64,000 nt of DNA from contig NZ_JAKSXV010000024.1 of assembly GCF_022829345.1 (NCBI RefSeq), positions 1-64,000 of the forward strand, in the 5' to 3' direction. The position numbers were made by a program, and so were the translations under genes. The notes below the pieces were generated by a model. That model made no database searches and had not been told where the DNA came from. It worked only from the letters and a program-made list of their open reading frames with translations. Below are positions 20,492-28,163 of this stretch, one piece after another; the first letter of the stretch is position 1; every line of letters starts with the position of its first letter. Source of the stretch: Methylobacterium sp. J-090 (GTDB taxonomy: Bacteria; Pseudomonadota; Alphaproteobacteria; Rhizobiales; Beijerinckiaceae).

Positions 20492-21079
20492 TCAGCGCTG
20501 CGCCGCGCCGGAGGCTCGCCCGGCCCAGGCCGGGTCCTCCTTCACCACCGCCGTCTCGTGGCGCTCCTGCCAGCCCTCGATGCCCGTGGGGAACCAGTGC
20601 ACGCCGGTGTAGCCGGCCTGGACGAGGCGCTTGCCGGCGTTCCAGCTGCCCCAGCAATCGGGATGGCAGAAGGTGACGACGGCCCGGGATTTGTCGCCCC
20701 CCGTCAGGTCCGCGACGCGTTCGAGGAACAGGGCCTCGTGCGCGGGGTCGAGGGGGGCGGCCCCGGCATTCGGCATCCAGACGGCGCCCGGCACCGTGCG
20801 GTGGGCCGGCAGCCACGGCTTGTCGGCGGCCATGCCGGCGGGGCGCCGGTCGGCCAGCGCCACGTCGATCAGCACGGGCCGGGCCTCGGCCACCACCCGG
20901 TCGAGGCCGTCGATGTCGAGGACGGTCGCGCCCGTCAGGGTCGGCGGCGTGTAGCCCTGCTGCGGGCCGGTGTGGAACCCCTCGGGCTCGGGCACGTCGA
21001 CGGGCGAATCGGCCGGCGCCGCCGCCATGGTCCCGGCGGCGAGGAGGGCGGCGGCGGCGAGGCGAACGAGGGGGATCAT
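20492..21079 (-). CDS. Rhodanese-like PQQ-associated Cys-motif protein
   Basis: A 195-residue exported protein: signal peptide (about 1-22), then a rhodanese-like fold with VLIDVALADRRP (about 69-80) and the loop FCHPDCWGSWNAGKR (about 137-151) carrying Cys138 and Cys142 before Trp. This matches the family NCBI names PQQ-dependent catabolism-associated CXXCW motif protein, though the two Cys here are separated by three residues. It is last of a three-gene minus-strand unit with the SoxYZ-like carrier and the zinc hydrolase; only 14 bp separate it from the carrier gene. A role as thiol or sulfur relay in the periplasm is inferred. An in-frame GTG at 21091 is an alternative start. Confidence 0.85.
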   Translation of the reverse strand: MIPLVRLAAAALLAAGTMAAAPADSPVDVPEPEGFHTGPQQGYTPPTLTGATVLDIDGLDRVVAEARPVLIDVALADRRPAGMAADKPWLPAHRTVPGAVWMPNAGAAPLDPAHEALFLERVADLTGGDKSRAVVTFCHPDCWGSWNAGKRLVQAGYTGVHWFPTGIEGWQERHETAVVKEDPAWAGRASGAAQR

Positions 21080-21093
21080 GCCGGACCTCACCC

Positions 21094-21924
21094 TCAGTTG
21101 CTCGGGCTCGGCACCGGGAAGCTGTGCTCCCAGCGGCCGTTCTGGTTGTCCGAGGCCACCACCGTCACCGGGGCCTTGCCCTCGGGCAGGAAGGCGAAGT
21201 TGATCACCGGATTCGACGCGATGGAGATGTCGCCGTCGAGCGTCAGGATGTTGCGCGCGCCTTGCGAGACCACGACCTTCTGGATGTAGCGCGCCGGGGT
21301 GTAGTCCCGGGTGACCTGGTTCATCTGCATGCCGGAAAAGTTCGGATGGCGGATCATCAGGGTCGCCTCCGTGGACTTGGACCCGGGCGCGCCTTCGGAA
21401 AACTTCATCCGCATGTCGCCCATGCCCTTCATGGCCTCCTCGTCGCTCATGCCCATGGGGGCCGAGCAGCCGCCCGACGCCTTCACGAACTTCGCCGTCT
21501 CGAACAGCGCGCCGTCCTTCGTCCGCACCACGGCGTGGACGTTGGTGTAGTTGTTCACCCGGACCCGGAGCTTGATCTCGCCCGGATCGGCGGCGGGGCC
21601 GAAGGTGATGTTGGCGGCATAGGGCGACGGGTTGTCGTCGATCACCAGGGACACGCCGGCGATCCGGTCCTTCTCCGGCATGGTGAGGGTGATCGGCACC
21701 AGGGCGGCGTCCAGGGCGCGAGCCGGGGCATCGACCTGGATCAGGGTGTCGGTGGGCGTCACGGTCGTGTCGCCGAAGATCGAGGTGCGGATCTCGTTCC
21801 AGCGGGCGAGGCGCTCGGCATCGGTGTCCGAGGCGCCGGCGGCGAGAACGGGTCCGGCGAACAGGGCGGCGGCGGGCAGCGCGGCGGCGAGCGACAGGGC
21901 GAGGGCGGCGGTGAACGGCTTCAT
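21094..21924 (-). CDS. Quinoprotein-associated SoxYZ-like carrier (fused SoxY-SoxZ)
   Basis: A 276-residue exported protein with a signal peptide (about 1-29), a SoxY-like domain (about 35-175) and a SoxZ-like domain (about 180-276). In true SoxY the carrier Cys sits in a C-terminal GGCGG arm. Here the related GGC sequence (VKASGGCSAPM, Cys153) is internal because SoxZ is fused behind it. Only one Cys is present in the mature protein, consistent with a covalent carrier. The ATG at 21924 follows GAGGAG. It sits between the zinc hydrolase and the rhodanese-like gene. Sulfur-oxidation genes soxA, soxX and soxB are not in the window, so the cargo is unknown. Confidence 0.88.
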   Translation of the reverse strand: MKPFTAALALSLAAALPAAALFAGPVLAAGASDTDAERLARWNEIRTSIFGDTTVTPTDTLIQVDAPARALDAALVPITLTMPEKDRIAGVSLVIDDNPSPYAANITFGPAADPGEIKLRVRVNNYTNVHAVVRTKDGALFETAKFVKASGGCSAPMGMSDEEAMKGMGDMRMKFSEGAPGSKSTEATLMIRHPNFSGMQMNQVTRDYTPARYIQKVVVSQGARNILTLDGDISIASNPVINFAFLPEGKAPVTVVASDNQNGRWEHSFPVPSPSN

Positions 21925-21959
21925 GGCGTGTCTCCTCTGTAAATCCATATGGGGCGGGA

Positions 21960-22946
21960 TCACTCCCATTCGAGTTCCTTGAAGGCCTGGGTCACGTTGC
22001 GGCCGTTGTAGAGGTCGAACAGGGCCCACTTGCCGGCCTCGGACCGGCCGATGCTGGCGACCGCCTTCTCGATGGGCATGTCGGAGGCCAGCGCCTTGCG
22101 GGTCTCGTCGCGCAGGGTGCCGAGGTAGCGGGTGAGGTCGGCGAGGGCGGGCGCGAACGCCACCAGGGTCGGGCCGTGGCCCGGCACGGCCTTCGCCGCC
22201 CCCATGGCTTTGAGCACCTCCGCCTCCTTGAGCCAGCCGACGAGGCTGCCGTCGAGGGACGGGATGCGGGTGACGAACAGGAGGTCGGCGGGAAACAGGA
22301 TTCCGGAGGCCGAATCCCGCATGGAGAGGTCGCAGTTGGTGTGCGCCGTCCCGTGGGCGTGGAAGGTCAGGCGACGTCCGCCGAGATCGACCTCCGCCCC
22401 GTCCGCGACCTCCAGGGTCGGATACACCACCCGCCCGGCCTTCTCCGCTCCGAGGATCTCGACGAGGCGCGTGCGGTAGTATTCGCCGCGGGCGTCGAGG
22501 GCCGAACGCAGGGCGTGGTGGCCGACGAACACGGGCTTGTCCGCTTCGAACGCCTCGGCCCCGAAGCAATGGTCCGGATGGACGTGGGTGAGCACCACGT
22601 GGCTGATCGGCTTGTCCGTGCGCTGCTTGATCTGCCCGCGCAGCCACTGCCCATCGGCCAGACTGCCGCCGGATTCGGTGACGAGCACCGAGCGCTCGCC
22701 GACGACGAAGCCGATATTGGCGATGGCGTCGTTGTTCTCCGGCGTCGCCTCGGCGTCGGGCCCGCGCCGGATGAAGATGCCGGGTCCGACCTCGTCCATC
22801 GCGAAGCCCTCGGCCGAGCGTCCGAGGGTCGGCAGGCAGCACAGGCACAGGCCGCCGAACAGGGACAGACCACCGAGCAGGGCCCCGCGCCGGGCCGGCC
22901 GGAGCCCCCGCCCATCGCGCCGCCAGAGGCCTTCATGGGCCACCAT
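21960..22946 (-). CDS. Quinoprotein relay system zinc metallohydrolase (MBL fold, SoxH-like)
   Basis: A 328-residue metallo-beta-lactamase-fold protein. The zinc motif is THVHPDHCFGAEAF (about 129-142), with further ligands HAHGTAHTNCD and PADLLFVTR, and a late His in AVPGHGPTL. The N-terminus has several Arg followed by a hydrophobic run (ARRGALLGGLSLFGGL), which could be a Tat signal. Such SoxH-like hydrolases occur beside PQQ-dependent dehydrogenases and may release a product from the SoxYZ-like carrier encoded 35 bp downstream. The ATG at 22946 follows GGAGGA at good spacing; an earlier start overlaps the operator region. The TetR gene diverges from here. Confidence 0.87.
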   Translation of the reverse strand: MVAHEGLWRRDGRGLRPARRGALLGGLSLFGGLCLCCLPTLGRSAEGFAMDEVGPGIFIRRGPDAEATPENNDAIANIGFVVGERSVLVTESGGSLADGQWLRGQIKQRTDKPISHVVLTHVHPDHCFGAEAFEADKPVFVGHHALRSALDARGEYYRTRLVEILGAEKAGRVVYPTLEVADGAEVDLGGRRLTFHAHGTAHTNCDLSMRDSASGILFPADLLFVTRIPSLDGSLVGWLKEAEVLKAMGAAKAVPGHGPTLVAFAPALADLTRYLGTLRDETRKALASDMPIEKAVASIGRSEAGKWALFDLYNGRNVTQAFKELEWE

Positions 22947-22974
22947 ACCGGACGTCCTCCGCTTGTTTTCTTGC

Positions 22975-22992
22975 CTACCATTTAGTAGGTAG
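22975..22992. promoter_or_regulatory. Probable TetR operator between divergent genes
   Basis: CTACC-N8-GGTAG, an AT-rich inverted repeat in GC-rich DNA (CTACCATTTAGTAGGTAG), lies 29 bp before the zinc hydrolase start and 58 bp before the TetR start. Position and symmetry fit a shared operator controlling both transcripts. Confidence 0.55.
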
Positions 22993-23050
22993 ATTTCTGC
23001 CGCCGTCAACGGCACATTTTCTTGAACACGTCCCTCGGACCCGCTCCACC

Positions 23051-23638
23051 ATGAGAGACACCCGCGCGGAACTGCTCCTGCAGGCCGAGACTCTGGTCCG
23101 GGGCCGGGGCTATTCGGGCTTCAGCTACGGCGACCTCGCCGCCCTGGTGGGCATCCGCAAGGCGAGCATCCACCACCACTTCCCGACGAAGGCCAGCCTC
23201 GCCCTGGCCCTCGTCGCCGCCTACGATGCCCGCTACGACGCGGCCCTCGACGCCATCCTGGCGCAACCGGACGCCGTGGGGCGGATCGAGGCCTACGGCC
23301 GGCTCTATCTCGGCGGCGTCGCGGACGATCTCGGCTGCCTCTGCGCGGTGCTGGCGGTGGAGCGCGACACCCTGCCCGACGCCCTGCGGACCGCCATCGT
23401 CCGGTTCTTCGACAAGCACATCGCCTGGCTCGAACGCGTGCTGGCCGACGGGCTCCGCGACGGCAGCGTGCGGGCCGACGTGGTCCCCGCCGCCTCGGCC
23501 CGGCTGGTGGTGGCGACCCTGGAAGGCGCGCTTCTCCTGGAACGCGTGCTCGCCGGCACGACGGGATTCCGGGAGACCCTCGGCGCCCTGTGCGACGCCC
23601 TGCGGCCGGCCCGTGTGGGCCGGGTGGTGAAACCCTGA
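23051..23638 (+). CDS. TetR family transcriptional regulator
   Basis: A 195-residue regulator with an N-terminal helix-turn-helix: RGYSGFSYGDLAALVGIRKA followed by SIHHHFPTKASL (about 18-50), the classic TetR recognition region. The C-terminal ligand domain (about 65-190) contains several Cys (LGCLCAVLAVE). TetR proteins usually repress a divergent operon until a small ligand binds. Here the divergent operon is the SoxYZ-like relay, and an inverted repeat lies between. The Cys pair at about 95-97 might sense thiol or aldehyde reactants; this is conjecture. The gene ends in a strong terminator. Confidence 0.9.
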   Translation: MRDTRAELLLQAETLVRGRGYSGFSYGDLAALVGIRKASIHHHFPTKASLALALVAAYDARYDAALDAILAQPDAVGRIEAYGRLYLGGVADDLGCLCAVLAVERDTLPDALRTAIVRFFDKHIAWLERVLADGLRDGSVRADVVPAASARLVVATLEGALLLERVLAGTTGFRETLGALCDALRPARVGRVVKP

Positions 23639-23646
23639 CGGATGGC

Positions 23647-23679
23647 CCCCACCCGAAGCGTTCGAGAGGGGTGGGTTTT
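23647..23679 (+). terminator. Intrinsic terminator after the TetR gene
   Basis: CCCCACCC (23647-23654) pairs perfectly with GGGGTGGG (23668-23675) around a 13-base loop and is followed by TTTTC. It begins 9 bases past the stop codon. Confidence 0.75.
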
Positions 23680-23791
23680 CGTTGGTCTGCTTTCGGGGGA
23701 GGCCGAAAGTTGCCGCGCGGGAAACGTTACCGAGTTGGCGGACGTGGAGGCTGCGTACGCCCGGGACCGAGTGGGCGAAGCAGGATTGTCC

Positions 23792-24913
23792 TCAGGCCAT
23801 CTCGCCCGGCGCCTGAACGCGCGCGCCGCCGAACACGACGGCTTGCCGCAACGGCGGTCGCGATAGGCCGTAGATCAGGCGCGGCTCCGCCGGTGCGCTG
23901 ATTGCATCCAGCGCTGCGCGATGCTCCGCAGAGAGCACGACATCGAGCGCGGCGATGTTGTCGGCCACCTGTGCCGGCCGGCTCACCCCCATCAGCGTCG
24001 AGGCCACGCCCGATCGTCCGATCACCCAGGCGAGCGCGACGCGCGCCGGCGATTGCCCGATGGCCTCCGACACCCGGCGCACCTCTTCGACGATGGTCCA
24101 GTTGCGCGGCGTGAACAGGCTGTCACCGAACGGATTGGACCCGTCGAGCCGCTTGTCGTCGGCGGATCGCATCTCGCCCGACTGCGCCGCATCCTTCGGC
24201 AGGCCGCCCGCACGCGGACCCGCCGCTTCCACCGTCGCGCGGTCGTATTTACCGCTCAGCAGCCCGTAGGCGAGCGGCGACCATGGCACCACGCCCATGC
24301 CGAACTCGGCGGCGAGCGGGATGTGCTCGTCCTCCACCTCCCGGTTCACGAGCGCGTAGAAGTACTGCAGCGCGATCGGCCCCGGCAGCCCACGCATTGC
24401 GGCCAGCGTCGCGAGCTTGGCAACGTACCAGGCGGGCGTGTTCGACAGGCCCCAATAGCGAACCTTCCCGGCGCGCACGAGACCGGCCATGGTCTCCAGC
24501 AATTCCTCGGCTGGCGTGACTCCGTCCCAGACATGCACCCAGTAGAGATCGATGTAGTCGGTCTGCAGGCGGCGCAGCGAGCCTTCCAGCGCCGCGTGGA
24601 CGTGTTTGGCACCGTTGCCGCCCGCGTGCGGCCCGTTGCCCATGGCGAACCCCGACTTTGTCGCGAGGACGATCCTGTCGCGCAAACCGCGCTCGCTGAC
24701 AAAGCGCCCGAGCATCGCCTCGCCCTCCCCACCCGCGTACACGTCGGCCGTGTCCACGAAGTTGCCGCCCCGCTCCAGATAGGCCTCGAACACGGCACGG
24801 CTGCCGGCCTCGTCCAGGCCCCAGCGCGCTGTGCCGAAGGTCATGGTGCCGAGCGCGAGCGGACTGACCGCAAGGCCGGAGCGGCCGAGCGTGCGGTAGT
24901 GGGTGAGGTCCAT
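23792..24913 (-). CDS. Aldo/keto reductase
   Basis: A 373-residue NADPH-dependent oxidoreductase with a TIM-barrel fold. The catalytic tetrad is visible: Asp and Tyr in NFVDTADVYAGGEGE (about 51-65), Lys in IVLATKSGFAMG, and His in YWVHVWDG. Cofactor contacts follow in WGLSNTPAW and PWSPLAYGLLSGKYDR. The length and the long insertion after SGKYDR are typical of YajO/Tas-like reductases. The substrate is unknown. It is divergently paired with a LysR gene across 96 bp, the usual arrangement for LysR control. GC content is a little lower than in neighbouring genes. Confidence 0.9.
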   Translation of the reverse strand: MDLTHYRTLGRSGLAVSPLALGTMTFGTARWGLDEAGSRAVFEAYLERGGNFVDTADVYAGGEGEAMLGRFVSERGLRDRIVLATKSGFAMGNGPHAGGNGAKHVHAALEGSLRRLQTDYIDLYWVHVWDGVTPAEELLETMAGLVRAGKVRYWGLSNTPAWYVAKLATLAAMRGLPGPIALQYFYALVNREVEDEHIPLAAEFGMGVVPWSPLAYGLLSGKYDRATVEAAGPRAGGLPKDAAQSGEMRSADDKRLDGSNPFGDSLFTPRNWTIVEEVRRVSEAIGQSPARVALAWVIGRSGVASTLMGVSRPAQVADNIAALDVVLSAEHRAALDAISAPAEPRLIYGLSRPPLRQAVVFGGARVQAPGEMA

Positions 24914-24965
24914 TGTTGCATATCCCTGCTGATCTCACACAGGATAGCGCCGCCATTCGTGGGGG

Positions 24966-24994
24966 ATTAGCCCATATCATCCGCAAGGGCTTAT
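24966..24994. promoter_or_regulatory. Candidate LysR binding site
   Basis: ATTAGCCC (24966-24973) and GGGCTTAT (24987-24994) form an inverted repeat with a 13-bp spacer, between the divergent aldo/keto reductase and LysR genes and 15 bp before the LysR start. Spacing is consistent with a LysR recognition site containing T-N11-A-like symmetry. Confidence 0.4.
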
Positions 24995-25009
24995 GAGCGG
25001 AATGCAGGA

Positions 25010-25903
25010 ATGCGACGGGGCACACTCGACGATCTAGCGGCCTTCGCAATGGTGGCGCGCACCCGCAGCTTCACGCGTGCGGCGGCCGAACTCGGCTTGT
25101 CTCCGTCAGCGCTCAGCCACGCCGTGCGGGGGCTGGAGGAACGTATCGGCATCCGGCTGCTCGCGCGCACTACGCGCAGCGTCGCTCCGACGCCGGCGGG
25201 CGAGCGGCTCATGCGTTCGCTGGCCCCGGCGCTTGCGGAGGTCGAGTGCGGGCTTGCCGCGCTCGCCGACTGGCGAGGCGAGCCATCCGGGACGCTGCGG
25301 CTGACGACCTTCTCCTCGGCCGCGCGCCACGTGCTCGACCCCGTCCTGCCGCGCTTCCTGCTCGATCATCCGGCCGTCTCCATTGAGGTCGTCATCGACG
25401 ATCGCCTGACCGACATCGTCGCGGATCGGTTCGATGCCGGCATCCGCTTCGGCGACACGGTGGAGCGCGATATGGTGTCCGTGCGCCTGGGGCCGGACCT
25501 GCGCACGGTGGTGATCGGCACACCCGCCTACTTCGCACGCCATCCACGGCCCGAGACGCCGGCCGACCTGGAGGCGCACAACTGCATCAACTACCGACTG
25601 GTCGGCGGCGGTGGATTGCTACCGTGGGAGTTCGCGCGCGACGGCCAGGAGGTGCGCGTTCGCGTGGGCGGCCAACTCACCGTCAACGATGCGGCCCTAG
25701 CAGGGGCAGCCGTGCGGGCCAGCGCCGGCCTCGGCTACATCCTGGAGGAGGATGCGGCAGCTGACATCGCAGCGGGCCACCTCGTGCAGGTTCTGACGGA
25801 CTGGTGCACACCCTTTCCCGGTTATCACCTCTACCATCCGAGCCAGCAGGCGACCCCGGCGCTTCGTGCCCTGATCGACGCCGTGCGTTGGGTGGAGGCA
25901 TGA
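25010..25903 (+). CDS. LysR family transcriptional regulator
   Basis: A 297-residue regulator: winged helix-turn-helix near the N-terminus (DLAAFAMVARTRSFTRAAAE, LGLSPSALSHAVRGLEERIG) followed by a LysR substrate-binding domain (about 90-295) of the DhcR/CrgA-like group common beside oxidoreductases. It probably senses a metabolite and controls the divergent aldo/keto reductase and itself. The ATG at 25010 directly follows a CAGGA sequence; the spacing is short, but no better start gives an intact helix-turn-helix. Confidence 0.92.
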   Translation: MRRGTLDDLAAFAMVARTRSFTRAAAELGLSPSALSHAVRGLEERIGIRLLARTTRSVAPTPAGERLMRSLAPALAEVECGLAALADWRGEPSGTLRLTTFSSAARHVLDPVLPRFLLDHPAVSIEVVIDDRLTDIVADRFDAGIRFGDTVERDMVSVRLGPDLRTVVIGTPAYFARHPRPETPADLEAHNCINYRLVGGGGLLPWEFARDGQEVRVRVGGQLTVNDAALAGAAVRASAGLGYILEEDAAADIAAGHLVQVLTDWCTPFPGYHLYHPSQQATPALRALIDAVRWVEA

Positions 25904-26306
25904 CCTGTTCAGTTCTGTCGCCGTCGAAGTTTCCGACAACCGCCTCGTAGCGGTCTCGCGACGCAGCGGTCCGACTGCTTTTCGGCAGTCGAGGGGATCG
26001 GTGGAACGACAAGTCGGATCGAAAGTGGCCTCGGCAGCGGGGTACCAAGCGTCGGATTTCCTCCACTCGCGGAGCCGCATAGCGCGCCGACAGCGCGGGT
26101 CCCAGCTCCAGGGCACGGACTTCACACGAAGGGGGTGCCACCCTCGCGCGCGCACTCACCCCTTTGCAGACGATCGCATTCACACATCTCGACGCGACGC
26201 GGCTCTCCTGCCTCCCGGGGAGGAGTTGGTGGTGGGATGGTGACCCTCGGTGTCCGCGGAGGGACCCGCCCGCGTGAGCCTGTCACCCTGCGGAGGCCGG
26301 CGGAGC

Positions 26307-26349
26307 CACCCCCCACCCCTGGCCCCTCCCCGCAAGGGGGAGGGGGAGG
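26307..26349. repeat. GC-rich hairpin repeat (family 2), second copy
   Basis: CCACCCCCCACCCCTGG, then CCCTCCCC-GCAA-GGGGGAGGG: the same design and near-identical text as 5759-5801, including the GCAA loop. It lies upstream of the CobW-type gene. Confidence 0.6.
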
Positions 26350-26391
26350 AACGCGCCAGCCAAAACCGAGCGGCCTTCCATCCCAAGGGGA

Positions 26392-26406
26392 TGATACAAT
26401 ATAACA
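26392..26406 (+). promoter_or_regulatory. Zur-box-like palindrome before the CobW-type gene
   Basis: TGATACAATATAACA is an AT-rich near-palindrome in GC-rich sequence, 47 bp before the start codon. It resembles alphaproteobacterial Zur sites built on TGTTATAATATAACA, with three differences. COG0523 metallochaperones are often zinc-repressed, so the context fits. Confidence 0.5.
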
Positions 26407-26452
26407 CCCCGACACCCGGCCGCGTTCGCCCGGAAATTCGAAAAGAGCCGCC

Positions 26453-27451
26453 ATGTCCGACAGCCCGACCCCCGACAGCCCGACCCCCGCCATGCAAAAA
26501 ATCCCCGTGACCGTGCTCACGGGCTATCTCGGCGCCGGCAAGACCACGCTGCTCAACCGCATCCTCACGGAGAACCACGGCAAGCGCTACGCCGTGATCG
26601 TCAACGAGTTCGGCGAGATCGGCATCGACAACGACCTCGTCATCGGCGCCGACGAGGAAGTGTTCGAGATGAACAACGGCTGCGTCTGCTGCACCGTGCG
26701 CGGCGACCTCATCCGCATCATGGACGGGCTGGTGAAGCGGCGCGGCAAGTTCGATGCGATCATCGTCGAGACCACGGGGCTGGCCGACCCCGCCCCCGTG
26801 GCCCAGACCTTCTTCATCGACGAGGATGTCGGCGGGGCCGCCCGCCTCGACGCCGTGGTGACGGTGGCCGACGCCAAGTGGCTGACCGAGCGCCTCAAGG
26901 ACGCGCCCGAGGCCAAGAACCAGATCGCCTTCGCGGACGTGATCCTGCTGAACAAGGCGGATCTGGTGGAGCCGGCCGACCTCGACCGCGTCGAGGGCCT
27001 GATCCGGTCGATCAACCCCTACGCCAAGGTTCACCGCACCAGCCGCTGCGACGTGCCCCTCGACCAGGTCCTCGACCGCAACGCCTTCGATCTCTCCCGC
27101 ATCCTCGACATCGAGCCCGACTTCCTCGAGGAGGGCCACCATCACCACCACGACGACGAGATGCAGTCGGTCTCCGCCCGCATCGACGGCCCCGTCGACC
27201 CCGAAAAGTTCATGCCGTGGATCTCGACCCTGACCCAGGTCCAGGGTCCGGACATCCTGCGCTGCAAGGGCATCGTCGCCTTCCCGGAGGAGCCGCAGCG
27301 CTTCGTGTTCCAGGGCGTCCACCAGATCCTCGACGGCGACCTCCAGGGGCCGTGGAAAGACGGCGAGGCGCGGGTGTCGCGGGTGGTGTTCATCGGGCGC
27401 AAGCTCGACCCGGAGGCGATCCGCGCCGGCTTCCTCGACTGCGCCGCCTGA
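26453..27451 (+). CDS. CobW/COG0523 family GTP-dependent metallochaperone
   Basis: A 332-residue G3E GTPase. Walker A is GYLGAGKTT (about 23-31); the metal site GCVCCTV (about 77-83) is the CxCC motif of the family. GTPase motifs ETTGLADP and NKAD follow. A His-rich loop ([11 protein letters not shown], about 226-236) can bind zinc, and the CobW C-terminal domain starts near 250. Members insert or deliver metal under zinc starvation or for cobalamin synthesis. No cobalamin genes adjoin it, and the His loop plus a Zur-like site favour zinc. The N-terminus repeats SPTPDSPTP, so the true start could be slightly later. Confidence 0.9.
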   Translation: MSDSPTPDSPTPAMQKIPVTVLTGYLGAGKTTLLNRILTENHGKRYAVIVNEFGEIGIDNDLVIGADEEVFEMNNGCVCCTVRGDLIRIMDGLVKRRGKFDAIIVETTGLADPAPVAQTFFIDEDVGGAARLDAVVTVADAKWLTERLKDAPEAKNQIAFADVILLNKADLVEPADLDRVEGLIRSINPYAKVHRTSRCDVPLDQVLDRNAFDLSRILDIEPDFLEEGHHHHHDDEMQSVSARIDGPVDPEKFMPWISTLTQVQGPDILRCKGIVAFPEEPQRFVFQGVHQILDGDLQGPWKDGEARVSRVVFIGRKLDPEAIRAGFLDCAA

Positions 27452-27643
27452 AAGCCCCGCCGGTGGCGCCCGGCCGACGGGCGTGACGGGCTGGGCACCG
27501 GCCCCGATTTGGTCACGGTGGGGCGCCACACGGGCCCTTCGAACCCGATGTCCCGCATCGGGACACGTCCGGCGACGCGCCCTCTTCGCGCCGCCTCGCC
27601 CCCGGGCGGACGCTGGCTGACCCCATCGGAGAGGTCCGAATCG

Positions 27644-28060
27644 ATGAAGAAACGTGTTCTGGGCGCCCTCCTCGGTCTCCTGGCCTTGCCGGCGACCGTT
27701 CAGGCCGCCAGCAACACCGTCGTGGGCGTCGGCACGGGGGCGGTGGCCGGCGCCGTGGTCGGCGGTCCCATCGGGGCCGTGGTCGGCGCGGTGGTGGGCG
27801 GCGTCGTCGGCTCCAATTCCGAGCGCGCCCGCCCCCGCCGCGCCCGCCGGGCCAAGGTTTTGCGCTCACGGCGGCAGGCGGGGGTCGTCCGGGCGCGCCC
27901 CGTGACCGTGGCCGAGCGCGGCGCGGAGGCCCGCCGGCCGATCCCGGCCGCCGCGACGACGGGATCCGTGACGGCCCCGCGCCAGCCCGCCACCACGCAG
28001 CCTGCCAGCACCCGGCCAGCCACCACCCAGCCAGCCACCACGTGGCAGAATCCGCGCTGA
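27644..28060 (+). CDS. Exported glycine-zipper protein with Arg-rich and Pro/Thr-rich tail
   Basis: A 138-residue protein: signal peptide (MKKRVLGALLGLLALPATVQA), a glycine-zipper segment of alternating Gly and Val/Ala (GAVAGAVVGGPIGAVVGAVV, about 34-53), a very basic stretch (RARPRRARRAKVLRSRR), and a tail of Thr/Gln/Pro/Ala repeats (ATTQPAST type) suggesting a wall- or surface-exposed spacer. The ATG at 27644 follows GGAGAGG. It resembles the 9216-9476 protein in design. Function is unknown. Confidence 0.7.
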   Translation: MKKRVLGALLGLLALPATVQAASNTVVGVGTGAVAGAVVGGPIGAVVGAVVGGVVGSNSERARPRRARRAKVLRSRRQAGVVRARPVTVAERGAEARRPIPAAATTGSVTAPRQPATTQPASTRPATTQPATTWQNPR

Positions 28061-28163
28061 GCCGACCGCACGGCCCCCGGGCGGGGTGCCGGACCGGGGG
28101 CGGCCCGTGCTATGGGCGGCGCCCGAAGCCAGACGGCCTCCCCCGGACCCGAGTGCGATCCCC

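Larger units (their letters stand above)
25904..26452. other. 549-bp interval without a supported gene
   Basis: The first part (25904-26150) has no repeat-family member and open frames on both strands without recognisable domains. It may be decayed DNA or an unrecognised intergenic repeat. The second part contains a CTCC/GGAG partial palindrome near 26203-26225, the family-2 hairpin at 26307-26349 and the Zur-like site at 26392-26406. No start with a ribosome site and coding-like composition was found. Confidence 0.45.

Noticed and set aside
27121..27160. His5 run in the CobW-type protein as a possible cloning tag
   Set aside because: It is internal, flanked by acidic residues, and matches the natural His-rich loop of COG0523 proteins.
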